Shown piece by piece: positions 1 through 6,289 of a DNA stretch of 7,917 bases (position 1 is its first letter; each line of letters begins with the position of its first letter). Made by a program: the position numbers and the translations under genes. Under the pieces are notes generated by a model that saw only the letters and a list, made by a program, of their open reading frames with translations, made no database searches and was not told where the DNA came from. Source of the stretch: JBBKWG01 sp037968835 (GTDB taxonomy: Bacteria > Pseudomonadota > Alphaproteobacteria > Rhodobacterales > Rhodobacteraceae); assembly GCA_037968835.1 (NCBI GenBank), contig JBBKWG010000176.1, forward strand, positions 1 to 7,917, read 5' to 3'.

Positions 1-1778
1 ATGTCCCGCAGCGCGGCAAGCCCCAGCCGCACCTGATCCCAACTGTCCAGTTGAACGGATTCGGTGATTTCGATTGTCAGGCGGTTTGCGGGAAAGCTGT
101 TGCGAAACAGGGCGTCTGACACGAAGGCCGTCGAATGTCGCGCCAACAGGTGAAGCGCGGAAAGGTTAATACTCAGCGAATAATCGACCTTGTGGCGGCG
201 GTTCCAGTCGGCGACGAGCGCGATTGCGCGTTGGGTGATATGGCGGTCAATGTCGACGATAAGACCGCTTTCCTCTGCGACCTGAATGAACTCGCTCGGC
301 TCCAGCATCCGCCCGTCACGACGCCATCGCACTAACGCCTCAAAACCGTATACACGCCAGCTTTCGATCTCGACTTTTGGCTGAAGGAACACTTCCAGGT
401 CACCGTTCGCCATGGCTTCCGGCAGATCCTCGACGATCTTGCGCCGCAGGTTGAATTGGAACTCAAGATCGGAATCATAGAGCGTGTACCTGCTGCGACC
501 CGCGTCCTTTGAGGCATAGAGCGCGAAGTCCGTTATCCGCATCATCGCCTCGAACGTCGGCGACATCGACACGCTCGCTTGGGTTGTCGTGGCCAATCCG
601 ACGCTGACGCCTGTATGCACCGTGTCGCCGCCCTTGTTCACCGGACGACGGCATTCCTCCAGAATTGTCTGGCAGAAATTGCGAAGGAATTTAGTGTTGT
701 CCGTGGGAAGGAAAATAGCGAACTCATCACCGCCGAGGCGCGCCGCAAATCCGTCATTTCCTTCTGCCTCGACCCGCAATCTATAAGCGATTTCGCGCAG
801 CACGGTATCGCCCATCGCATGGCCCAGACGGTCATTGATCTCTTTGAATGAATCCAGATCAATCAGCAAAAGAGCCGCGCGTTTTCGCTCGACCAGATCA
901 ATCGTCACGCGGTCCTGAAACTGAACCCGGTTCGGAAGCCCTGTCATCGGATCGAAATAGGCCAGATACTCGGCTCGCCGCTCGGCGTGTTGGCGGTGCT
1001 GACGTGCGATGATCTCGCGCTTGAGCAAGATCAAACTCACGATCCCCACAAGCGCCGTGGCCGCGATGAAAACCGAGGCGGATGTACTGAGCCACGCGAG
1101 CTTGCTGGACTGCCCGGCGACAAGCGCCTGTTCCAGTTCACCGACTTCGATCAGGAATTTGACCGTGGCCGTATGTGCCGAATGCACGCGCTCCGTCAGA
1201 CCATCGGCAATTCCGGCAATCGACTCGATCTCCGGGCTTTTGATTGCACGAAGCTCAGCGACGACTTCCTCTATCGCCCGCGTTGCAACCATTCCGGCCC
1301 GCAGGATTTTAGGGTCATAAATCCGCGCCCCTTCAAGCCCTGCAGTGTCAGGTTGGTCCAACCTGACCTTCATCTTGTTCAATTGAGTGACTAGCGCGCC
1401 GAGTTCACTGTTCAGTTTGGAATGGTCGGCGGCGCCGATGCGACCGGTTTTCGATGCTCGTTCAAGGACCTCAGTCAGAAGCAGTAAATGGCCCATGACC
1501 GCCAGACCCTGCGAACCCTGACGATGCTCCAGCAACGACTGCCTTTTGTAGAGGTTGTCCGACATCCGGTCGAACACGCTGTCGGCAAGCAGCGACAGAA
1601 CAAGGATAATCGCCACCGGCAAGGTAATTCCGGTTCGCGTCGCGAGAAAATCCAGGGGCTGACGCATCGCCGACGAAGCACTCCGGTTTGTGCGCCTGCC
1701 AAAAACGACAAGCCGCAGGCCCAACCACACCGCAACCGGACCTGAGCCAAAGTCCGACTGTCGCATTTCGCCGCGCAT
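1..1778 (-). CDS. Membrane-anchored GGDEF-EAL cyclic di-GMP protein (C-terminus cut by window edge)
   Basis: An open frame runs from the ATG at 1778 to the left edge (592 codons, no stop), so it is partial. Residues 51-66 and about 228-252 look like membrane segments. They bracket about 160 residues of helical, probably periplasmic, sensor sequence that I cannot assign to a family. A short linker leads to a GGDEF domain (about 272-433) with FDPMTGLPNR, the DLDSFKEIND metal-site region and an intact GGDEF at 349-353. An EAL domain follows, with EALVRW at 480-485, SINLSA at 536-541 and EITES at 570-574. The later EAL catalytic residues lie outside the window. The inhibitory RxxD site expected just before GGDEF is absent (GNDG instead). 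Known family role: synthesis and/or hydrolysis of cyclic di-GMP at the inner membrane. Starts at M1, M5 or M38 (ATG at 1667, directly before TM1) are all possible, and none has a strong ribosome site. An in-frame TAG at 1818-1820 limits the N-terminus. Confidence 0.93.
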   Translation of the reverse strand, partial: MRGEMRQSDFGSGPVAVWLGLRLVVFGRRTNRSASSAMRQPLDFLATRTGITLPVAIILVLSLLADSVFDRMSDNLYKRQSLLEHRQGSQGLAVMGHLLLLTEVLERASKTGRIGAADHSKLNSELGALVTQLNKMKVRLDQPDTAGLEGARIYDPKILRAGMVATRAIEEVVAELRAIKSPEIESIAGIADGLTERVHSAHTATVKFLIEVGELEQALVAGQSSKLAWLSTSASVFIAATALVGIVSLILLKREIIARQHRQHAERRAEYLAYFDPMTGLPNRVQFQDRVTIDLVERKRAALLLIDLDSFKEINDRLGHAMGDTVLREIAYRLRVEAEGNDGFAARLGGDEFAIFLPTDNTKFLRNFCQTILEECRRPVNKGGDTVHTGVSVGLATTTQASVSMSPTFEAMMRITDFALYASKDAGRSRYTLYDSDLEFQFNLRRKIVEDLPEAMANGDLEVFLQPKVEIESWRVYGFEALVRWRRDGRMLEPSEFIQVAEESGLIVDIDRHITQRAIALVADWNRRHKVDYSLSINLSALHLLARHSTAFVSDALFRNSFPANRLTIEITESVQLDSWDQVRLGLAALRD

Positions 1779-1932
1779 CCGGCGAAACGTTGCCCGATCA
1801 TTTCTAGTTGGATAATCCTAATCCCGGATTGTTCCGATCAGCCAAAAGCCCTCAAAAGTTCTTAAAATTAGGAGGATTGCGCGGATCCGTAACGCTGGTC
1901 GCAACGCAATTTCACGCTACCGTCATGTTTCA

Positions 1933-1958
1933 ACACGTAACGAGCGTGTCAAACACGC
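1933..1958. promoter_or_regulatory. Putative operator cluster upstream of the bufferin operon
   Basis: In the 272-base divergent region, ACACG (1933-1937) and CGTGT (1945-1949) face each other. GCGTGT-CAA-ACACGC (1944-1958) is a perfect 15-bp palindrome. TTTCAACACG (1928-1937) resembles the second half of that palindrome. CGTAAC cores occur at 1888 and 1936, with an inverted copy at 1974-1979. Close half-sites in both orientations suggest a dimeric regulator or the flank of an ECF-sigma promoter. Caulobacter gig/bufferin genes are known to be ECF-sigma (SigF) controlled. No regulator gene is visible next to the operon. Possible but weak promoters are AAC (1903-1905) with CGTC (1921-1924), and TTGTTA (1972-1977) with TATCTA (1995-2000). 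I cannot choose between them. Confidence 0.35.
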
Positions 1959-2050
1959 AGGCGTGAGTGGATTGTTACGAGCTAAGTCGCTTTGTATCTA
2001 TTTGTCATAACGACGATCCGGTTTCAAATCAGGACAAAGGAAAATCTAAA

Positions 2051-2356
2051 ATGTCGAACACCACCAAAACACTGGCCGTAGCGGGCGCTCTTGCAGCAGC
2101 ACTTGCAACTCAGTTTGCCACACCCGCAACCGCACAAGCCAAAGAGAAGTGCTTCGGCGTTTCGCTAGCCGGCAAGAACGATTGCGCTGCCGGCCCCGGA
2201 ACCACATGCGCTGGCACATCGTCCGTAGACTATCAGGGCAACGCATGGACGCTAGTCGAAGCCGGCACCTGCGCCGAAATCGAACTGCCGGAAATGGCTG
2301 ACGGCACAGCGCGCGAAGGTTCGCTTGAAGCAATTGAGCGCGACTTGCCCGCATAA
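2051..2356 (+). CDS. bufA1: Bufferin precursor, DUF2282 family (Sec-exported, cysteine-containing RiPP precursor)
   Basis: This is a 101-residue protein. Residues 1-30 form a Sec signal peptide: polar N-terminus with Lys6, Ala/Leu-rich core, and a likely signal peptidase I cut after AQA at 28-30. The mature part of about 71 residues carries exactly four cysteines (34, 45, 53, 74) in the DUF2282 pattern: KCFGV, GKNDCAAG, TTCAGT, VDYQGNAW and GTCAEI. The tail GSLEAIERDLPA is also typical of the family. In characterised bufferins, an MNIO enzyme turns cysteines into 5-thiooxazoles and the exported product binds copper. By analogy the inner pair (45, 53) would be modified and the outer pair (34, 74) would form a disulfide, but that assignment is inference. 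The start at 2051 is preferred over an earlier in-frame ATG at 1967 because it follows AAAGGA (2036-2041) and gives a clean signal peptide. It is the first gene of the operon. Metal-stress induction is likely but not shown by the sequence. Confidence 0.93.
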   Translation: MSNTTKTLAVAGALAAALATQFATPATAQAKEKCFGVSLAGKNDCAAGPGTTCAGTSSVDYQGNAWTLVEAGTCAEIELPEMADGTAREGSLEAIERDLPA

Positions 2357-2370
2357 GCTATTTTAACAAC

Positions 2371-2400
2371 TGGCGTCTCCGGGTATGTCTGGAGGCGCCA
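2371..2400 (+). promoter_or_regulatory. Intercistronic hairpin between bufA1 and bufB1
   Basis: TGGCGTCTCC (2371-2380) pairs along all 10 bases with GGAGGCGCCA (2391-2400), with one G-U. A further G-U and a G-C pair close a 6-base loop (2383-2388). No T-run follows, so it is not a standard intrinsic terminator. Its place just after the precursor stop and before the enzyme genes fits partial termination or protection of the upstream mRNA 3' end, which would keep precursor output above enzyme output. An ATG in frame with bufB1 (2385) lies in the loop and would be a poor start codon. Confidence 0.7.
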
Positions 2401-2417
2401 CAACGTCGGAAACGGGT

Positions 2418-3278
2418 ATGCTTGACGCTGCTATACACCAATTCGACCGCCTGCCGGATGCTCCGGGTGTCGGCTATAAGCCGCAGCATTTCTCAGACAT
2501 TCTGAAAGACGCGGGTCCGGTCGAGTGGCTGGAAATCCACGCCGAAAACTACATGGGCGAAGGCGGCAGGCCGTTATCGCAGCTTCGCCATCTGGCGCAG
2601 CGCTTTGCGATTTCCGTGCATGGCGTCGGGCTGTCGATTGGCGGAGAAGGCCGGTTGGATGCCGATCACCTCGCCCGTCTGAAACACTTGGTCGGCTGGC
2701 TCAATCCTGCGAGTTTCTCTGAACACCTGGCATGGTCGACACACGAAAGCACCTTTTTGAACGACCTTCTGCCGTTGCCCTACACCAACGCCACTCTGTC
2801 GCGCGTCGCGGATCATATCGACGAGGTTCAAGGCACCGTGGGCCGACGGATGCTTCTTGAGAACCCGTCTTCGTATCTGGCGTTTGAGGAAAGCGAGATG
2901 GAGGAAACGGAGTTCCTGCGGGCAATTGCCAAGCGCACGGGCTGCGGGCTTCTGCTTGACGTCAACAACGTGTTCGTCAGCGCAACCAATCTCGCGACCG
3001 ATGCAAAAACCTACATTGATGCCTTCCCGATAGAGCATGTCGGCGAAATTCATCTTGGCGGGCATGAGGATGACGAGGACGAACACGGTGCTCCGCTTTT
3101 GATCGACAGCCACGGGCGACCGGTCGCTGATCCGGTCTGGGCGCTATACGAATACACGATCGCAAAAGGTTGCAAACGTCCGACGCTGATCGAATGGGAC
3201 AACGATGTTCCCGAATGGCATCTGCTGAGGGCGGAGGCTGAACGGGCGTCATCCGTCCTGCAATCGGCACCGGCATGA
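2418..3278 (+). CDS. bufB1: Bufferin-modifying enzyme, DUF692/MNIO family (multinuclear iron oxidative enzyme, MbnB-like)
   Basis: A 286-residue TIM-barrel protein of normal length for DUF692. From the 2418 start the family landmarks are all present: GVGYKPQHF (17-25), WLEIHAENYM (37-46), SVHGVGLSIG (66-75), SEHLAWS (101-107), LLLDVNNVFVSATN (178-191), EIHLGGH (210-216), DSHGRPVADPVW (230-241) and TLIEWDNDVPEW (256-267). These contain the His, Asp, Glu and Asn residues that bind the iron cluster. Family role: O2-dependent modification of precursor cysteines, as in methanobactin and bufferin maturation, in the cytoplasm before Sec export. The frame could begin at 2385, but that ATG is in the loop of a stable hairpin. 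The ATG at 2418, after GGAAACGGG, gives the usual family N-terminus. Its last codons overlap bufC1 through ATGA, indicating translational coupling. The substrate is almost certainly the DUF2282 protein immediately upstream. Confidence 0.94.
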   Translation: MLDAAIHQFDRLPDAPGVGYKPQHFSDILKDAGPVEWLEIHAENYMGEGGRPLSQLRHLAQRFAISVHGVGLSIGGEGRLDADHLARLKHLVGWLNPASFSEHLAWSTHESTFLNDLLPLPYTNATLSRVADHIDEVQGTVGRRMLLENPSSYLAFEESEMEETEFLRAIAKRTGCGLLLDVNNVFVSATNLATDAKTYIDAFPIEHVGEIHLGGHEDDEDEHGAPLLIDSHGRPVADPVWALYEYTIAKGCKRPTLIEWDNDVPEWHLLRAEAERASSVLQSAPA

Positions 3279-4030
3279 AGGTGGATCAAACCACGTTCCG
3301 TTCGGCGTTGCTGGATCCGGAGATCCCATCCCCGGAGGGACTATGCGACAATGCCGGACGTCCCGCCGGTCGCCGCTTCGATGTCTATCGCAACAACGTC
3401 GCGGCATCCCTGGGCGAGGCCCTGGAGATGGCGTTCCCGGTGGTCGCCAAGCTGGTTGGAACGCAGAATTTCCGAACGCTGGCCGGAGTTTTCCACCGAC
3501 GCTTTCCGCCCACTTCGCCGCTGATGATGTACTATGGCACCGAGATGCCGTCGTTCCTGTCGGACTTCGGCCCGACCAGCAAGATCGGGTATCTGCCCGA
3601 CGTCGCACGTCTGGAGATCGCACTACGCGAAAGTTACCACGCAGCGGATGCCGAGCCCATCGACCCGGAGAAACTCCAGTCGTTGCCACCGGATCGGCTT
3701 ATCGCGGCGAAAGTGACCCTTGCGCCGTCTTTCCGCCTGATCAACTCGCGCTGGCCGGTCTATTCGATCTGGCGGTTCAACACGTCGCCCGGTGCGCCCA
3801 AGCCAACGATGCAGGCCGAGGACGTCGCAATCCTGCGGCCGGATTTGGACCCGGAACCATATCTGCTTCCGGCCGGTGGCGGTGTATTTCTCGCGTCGCT
3901 TCAGCAAGGCAATACGCTTGGCGATGCACTTGATGCCGCCAACGAAGCAACGGCGGAATTCGATTTGCCCGCCGTCTTGTCAATCCTGATCGGTGCAGGA
4001 GCCATCACTGCCGTCGGAGACCCAATATGA
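3275..4030 (+). CDS. bufC1: DUF2063 (HvfC/BufC-type) partner protein of the MNIO enzyme
   Basis: A 251-residue protein with the DUF2063 N-terminal domain: RRFDVYRNNVAASLGEAL (33-50), FPVVAKLVG (54-62), PPTSPLMMYYG (78-88), YLPDVARLEIALRESYHAAD (106-125). A C-terminal domain follows (about 140-245), with PSFRLINSRWPVYSIW near 151-166, like the substrate-engaging region of MbnC-type partners. Known role: it forms a heterodimer with the DUF692 enzyme and helps recognise the precursor. It has no signal peptide or membrane segment, so it acts in the cytoplasm. The ATG at 3275 overlaps the bufB1 stop by ATGA with no strong ribosome site of its own, which suggests coupled, roughly equimolar synthesis. 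It ends with another ATGA overlap into the DoxX gene. Confidence 0.92.
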   Translation: MKVDQTTFRSALLDPEIPSPEGLCDNAGRPAGRRFDVYRNNVAASLGEALEMAFPVVAKLVGTQNFRTLAGVFHRRFPPTSPLMMYYGTEMPSFLSDFGPTSKIGYLPDVARLEIALRESYHAADAEPIDPEKLQSLPPDRLIAAKVTLAPSFRLINSRWPVYSIWRFNTSPGAPKPTMQAEDVAILRPDLDPEPYLLPAGGGVFLASLQQGNTLGDALDAANEATAEFDLPAVLSILIGAGAITAVGDPI

Positions 4031-4617
4031 TACGCGCACTCAATTCGATCCACGACGCAACCTTCCGTCCGATCGAGCGGGGCACGGTCCCGGTCATGAC
4101 GACCCTCGCGCGGCTGATCTTCGCTGGCGTGCTTCTGGGGTATTACTGGAACTCGGCGCTGACCAAACTGGGCGACGGGGTGTTCGGGTTCGTCAGACCC
4201 TCCGATGGCGCCTATATCCAGATCTTTCCCAAAGCGGTCGAAGCCGTGGGATACGATACCTCGCAACTCGGACTGTTTCACTGGGCCGTCGTCACTGCCG
4301 GAACCTGGGCGGAGTTCGTTTTGCCGCTGTTGATCGTTCTGGGGCTGTTCACGCGACTTGCGGCGCTCGGCATGATCGGCTTCGTCATCGTCCAGTCACT
4401 CACGGATCTGTACGGACATGGTGGCATTTCGCAGCCCGAGACCCTTGGCGCATGGTTCGACCGGATACCCGACAGCGTGATCCTCGATCAGCGCGCATTC
4501 TGGATTTTCATACTTCTCTACCTGGTGTTTCGGGGTGGCGGACCGCTGTCGCTCGATCGCTTTTTCAGAAATGACGCTTCGGTTCATCAGGACGCCCGGC
4601 CGCAAGCGCTAGTATAG
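4027..4617 (+). CDS. DoxX-family inner-membrane protein of the bufferin operon
   Basis: A 196-residue membrane protein with about four hydrophobic segments (near 25-42, 83-107, 111-127 and 157-169) and DoxX features. These are ARLIFAGVLLGYYWNSALTKLG (28-49), the AEFVLPLLIVLGLFTRLAALG stretch (95-115) and an acidic/aromatic loop that often occurs in bufferin and gig operons. It is the equivalent of gigT. Its exact role is unknown; membrane redox or support of metal handling are guesses. The start at 4027 overlaps the bufC1 stop (ATGA) and has GGAGA 10-14 bases upstream, so it is preferred over the internal ATG at 4096. The 3' end overlaps the minus-strand gene ending at 4565 by 53 bases, and no terminator is visible for the operon. 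Confidence 0.9.
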   Translation: MIRALNSIHDATFRPIERGTVPVMTTLARLIFAGVLLGYYWNSALTKLGDGVFGFVRPSDGAYIQIFPKAVEAVGYDTSQLGLFHWAVVTAGTWAEFVLPLLIVLGLFTRLAALGMIGFVIVQSLTDLYGHGGISQPETLGAWFDRIPDSVILDQRAFWIFILLYLVFRGGGPLSLDRFFRNDASVHQDARPQALV

Positions 4618-4933
4618 CGGCAAGGCCGCACATCGAGATCGGAAAGATCGAGAAGAACCCGATCCCGAACGCCCAATAAAGCCCGATCGCAGAAGCGCCG
4701 AGCGCCAGACTGCCAAGCAGGGCGCGGTATTTCGCCATCGCGGCACCGGCAATCGCCAGCAACGGCGCCATCACGCTCATTGCGCGAACCGCGTCGACGT
4801 TGTCGGGCAATTCGGCAAGGTCCGGAAATTCGCCCCACCTGTAGAGCGCTTCCGTGTAGCCAAAGCTGACCATCCCAAGCAGCAGGGCAAGCAGCCCGCC
4901 GATCAATCCCAATGCTGCAGCGGCGTTTCGCAT
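4565..4933 (-). CDS. Small four-helix membrane protein of unknown function
   Basis: A 122-residue protein made mostly of hydrophobic segments (about 5-27, 52-67, 71-88 and 91-112), with a polar loop at 28-50 containing YRWGEFPDLAELPDN. I do not recognise a named family. Codon use and composition match its neighbours. The frame extends upstream to 5020, but the ATG at 4933 is chosen because it is preceded by AAGGGG about 7 bases upstream and begins directly before the first membrane segment. It lies 34 bases after the ArsC/Spx-like gene on the same strand, so the two are probably co-transcribed. Its last 17 codons lie antisense to the end of the DoxX gene. Its sequence gives no hint of a bufferin-related role. 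Confidence 0.8.
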   Translation of the reverse strand: MRNAAAALGLIGGLLALLLGMVSFGYTEALYRWGEFPDLAELPDNVDAVRAMSVMAPLLAIAGAAMAKYRALLGSLALGASAIGLYWAFGIGFFSIFPISMCGLAAILALAAGRPDEPKRHF

Positions 4934-4967
4934 CTGTACCCCTTGACCCTGTTCGTTTGAGATATGC

Positions 4968-5309
4968 TCACTTGCGGACTTCCCCAAGCACCTTGAGTTG
5001 TGTGGCACTGTCCCAGCCAAGAAAATATGCGCCGTTCGCTTCTATGACCGGGCGTTTCAACAACGCGGGATAGGCCGCGAGCAAGGCAAGGGGAGCGAGA
5101 TCGCGCTCCTTTTCGGAAAGCGCGCGCCAAGTCGTCGATTTCCGATTGATCAATGCGTCGCCGAATTGTTCCAGAAAGGACTTCAGAGTTTCGGACGGCA
5201 GCGGATCGGCTCGCACATCGTGAAGGCTGACGTCATCGCGCGCCACCGCCAGTGCCTTCACGGCCCGCCGACAGGTGTCGCAGTTCTTCAAACCGTAGAC
5301 GATCAGCAT
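4968..5309 (-). CDS. ArsC/Spx-family thioredoxin-fold protein (YffB-like putative reductase)
   Basis: A 113-residue protein of normal length for the ArsC/Spx/YffB group. Landmarks are MLIVYGLKNCDTCRRA (1-16) with the active-site Cys10, LINRKSTTWR (53-62) and LLKRPVIE (83-90), followed by the usual FLGWD. The known group includes glutaredoxin-coupled arsenate reductases, the Spx regulator and the poorly understood YffB subgroup. LINR..TTWR and KRPVIE place it nearest YffB. A second cysteine three residues after the first makes a CxxC, as in Spx, which is less usual for YffB. No ars gene is nearby, so an arsenate role is not supported. The frame stays open to 5477, but the family N-terminus starts at 5309, preceded by AGGGGG. 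It is the first gene of a probable two-gene minus-strand unit. Confidence 0.9.
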   Translation of the reverse strand: MLIVYGLKNCDTCRRAVKALAVARDDVSLHDVRADPLPSETLKSFLEQFGDALINRKSTTWRALSEKERDLAPLALLAAYPALLKRPVIEANGAYFLGWDSATQLKVLGEVRK

Positions 5310-5438
5310 TCGGGTGCCCCCTGTTTCACGCTTCATTGTGGATCTTGTTTTTTGCAGAATTTGCCCCAGACTCAAGGGTGCAACGGACTTCAAGAGAATG
5401 CCGCCATGGCATGCGTACTGGATAAGCTGCTTAACGAC

Positions 5439-5454
5439 CCGCCGGTTGCGGCGG
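5439..5454 (+). promoter_or_regulatory. Small hairpin just before the cold-shock gene ribosome site
   Basis: CCGCC (5439-5443) can pair with GGCGG (5450-5454) around a 6-base loop, ending a few bases before the purine-rich ribosome site AAGAAGGAAG (5461-5470). Cold-shock genes often have structured leaders that control translation. This short stem could belong to such a leader but could also be chance in GC-rich DNA. Confidence 0.25.
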
Positions 5455-5476
5455 AAATCTAAGAAGGAAGACTCCA

Positions 5477-5683
5477 ATGCCGACAGGCACTGTAAAGTGG
5501 TTCAATACAACGAAGGGGTTCGGTTTTATTGCCCCTGATGACGGCGGGAAGGACATTTTCGTCCATATCTCGGCGGTTGAGCGGGCCGGTATGACCGGCC
5601 TTGCGGATAATCAGAAAATCTCGTTCGAACTGATCGAAGGGCGCGATGGGCGTCAGTCGGCAGGCGAGTTGAAGGCGCTTTAA
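5477..5683 (+). CDS. CspA-family cold-shock protein
   Basis: A 68-residue single cold-shock domain of standard length. GTVKWFN (4-10) is followed by RNP1 KGFGFI (13-18) and RNP2 DIFVHI (26-31), with the aromatic residues that bind single-stranded RNA and DNA intact. Known role: a nucleic-acid chaperone in the cytoplasm, often involved in cold or stationary-phase adaptation. The start follows AAGGAAG at good spacing. It is transcribed divergently from the ArsC/Spx-like gene, and the 167 bases between them must hold both promoters. A GC-rich hairpin follows 20 bases after the stop. It is a stand-alone gene. Whether it is cold-induced cannot be told from the sequence. Confidence 0.97.
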   Translation: MPTGTVKWFNTTKGFGFIAPDDGGKDIFVHISAVERAGMTGLADNQKISFELIEGRDGRQSAGELKAL

Positions 5684-5702
5684 GCAGCCAGAATTACGCG
5701 TG

Positions 5703-5727
5703 CCCGGCCCCTTTCAAGGGGGCCGGG
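5703..5727. terminator. GC-rich hairpin between convergent cold-shock and lipoprotein genes
   Basis: CCCGGCCCC (5703-5711) pairs perfectly with GGGGCCGGG (5719-5727) around a 7-base loop, between the stops of two converging genes. Neither strand has a T-run after it, so it is a non-canonical shared terminator or mRNA end protector. Confidence 0.6.
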
Positions 5728-5728
5728 G

Positions 5729-6160
5729 TCAGAGATTGAGTTCGCGCGTCGCGGTAGCGGTATCCACCGGCTGTAGCGATGGGCGAGGCGACAGGGTCGG
5801 CGCGGTGGCAGTTCCGCAGCGCAGGTAGCGGGTTTCGCCGTCTTGCACCGACACATCTTGCGTGACCTGGCCGTTCTGGGTGATCGCCTCGATCCTGTGC
5901 GTGCCGGCGGGCAGACGGAGCAGAAGCGGCTGGCCGATGCGGCAGGTGCCGACGGATCGACCGTCCAGTGTCAGCGCGGGCGTAGCCGCGACATTGCCAA
6001 TGAACCCTGCGGAATTCGCGCGATAGACAACGATTTCGGCGCCCGGATCAACGCCCACACCGATGATGGTCGGGTTGGGGTCAGGGGCAGCAGGGCCGAC
6101 CTGAATGGCGGCGGCGCAACCGGCGAGAAGAACGCTCAGGGCGATGAAAATCAGACGCAT
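5729..6160 (-). CDS. Putative outer-membrane or periplasmic lipoprotein
   Basis: A 143-residue protein with a short hydrophobic signal (1-14) and lipobox LAGC (12-15), so Cys15 should be lipidated. Residue 16 is Ala rather than Asp, which in enteric bacteria favours outer-membrane sorting. After a Pro-rich linker comes a beta-rich segment (about 40-115) with ALTLDGRSVGTC and LLLRLPAGTHRIEAI. This resembles the PEGA/DUF2846 type of small lipoprotein, where a 'display sugar or peptide on a beta sandwich' role is only presumed. Cys73 and Cys115 could form a disulfide. The C-terminal 25 residues are low-complexity Pro/Thr. The gene sits alone, and its stop lies right against the hairpin shared with the cold-shock gene. 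The function is unknown. Confidence 0.85.
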   Translation of the reverse strand: MRLIFIALSVLLAGCAAAIQVGPAAPDPNPTIIGVGVDPGAEIVVYRANSAGFIGNVAATPALTLDGRSVGTCRIGQPLLLRLPAGTHRIEAITQNGQVTQDVSVQDGETRYLRCGTATAPTLSPRPSLQPVDTATATRELNL

Positions 6161-6214
6161 GAGGCGGAGATTACCCCATGCGCGCGGAATGTATAGGGCG
6201 GTGCGTCAAGAAGT

Positions 6215-6245
6215 GAAAAATGCGGCCTGGGAGTTCGCATTTTTC
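6215..6245. terminator. Bidirectional A/T-flanked terminator downstream of the DUF2177 gene
   Basis: GAAAAATGCG (6215-6224) and CGCATTTTTC (6236-6245) are perfect 10-base inverted arms with an 11-base spacer. Each arm carries the A5/T5 run needed for an intrinsic terminator in either direction. On the minus strand it lies about 45 bases after the stop at 6290, so it should end the DUF1761-DUF2177 transcript. Confidence 0.75.
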
Positions 6246-6289
6246 GATTTGGCGCATTACCGCGTTTCAACCAGCTTAGCTCACACCCC

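Noticed and set aside
987..1394. 135-residue plus-strand open frame opposite the GGDEF-EAL gene
   Set aside because: It is a shadow of the GGDEF-EAL coding strand. It has no family features and its composition is the complement of the real frame.
1878..1967. Possible small TTG-start ORF after AGGAGG in the bufA1 upstream region
   Set aside because: AGGAGG is only about two bases from the TTG, too close for a ribosome site, and the encoded peptide has no feature of note.
2385..2417. Upstream ATG that would extend bufB1 by 11 residues
   Set aside because: It lies in the loop of a stable hairpin, and the added residues do not resemble DUF692 N-termini.
2574..3113. 179-residue minus-strand open frame opposite bufB1
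   Set aside because: bufB1 has every DUF692 motif in the plus frame; the antisense frame has none.
5310..5477. N-terminal extension of the ArsC/Spx-like protein to 5477
   Set aside because: The family N-terminus begins at 5309 after a purine-rich ribosome site, and the extension covers the cold-shock gene leader.
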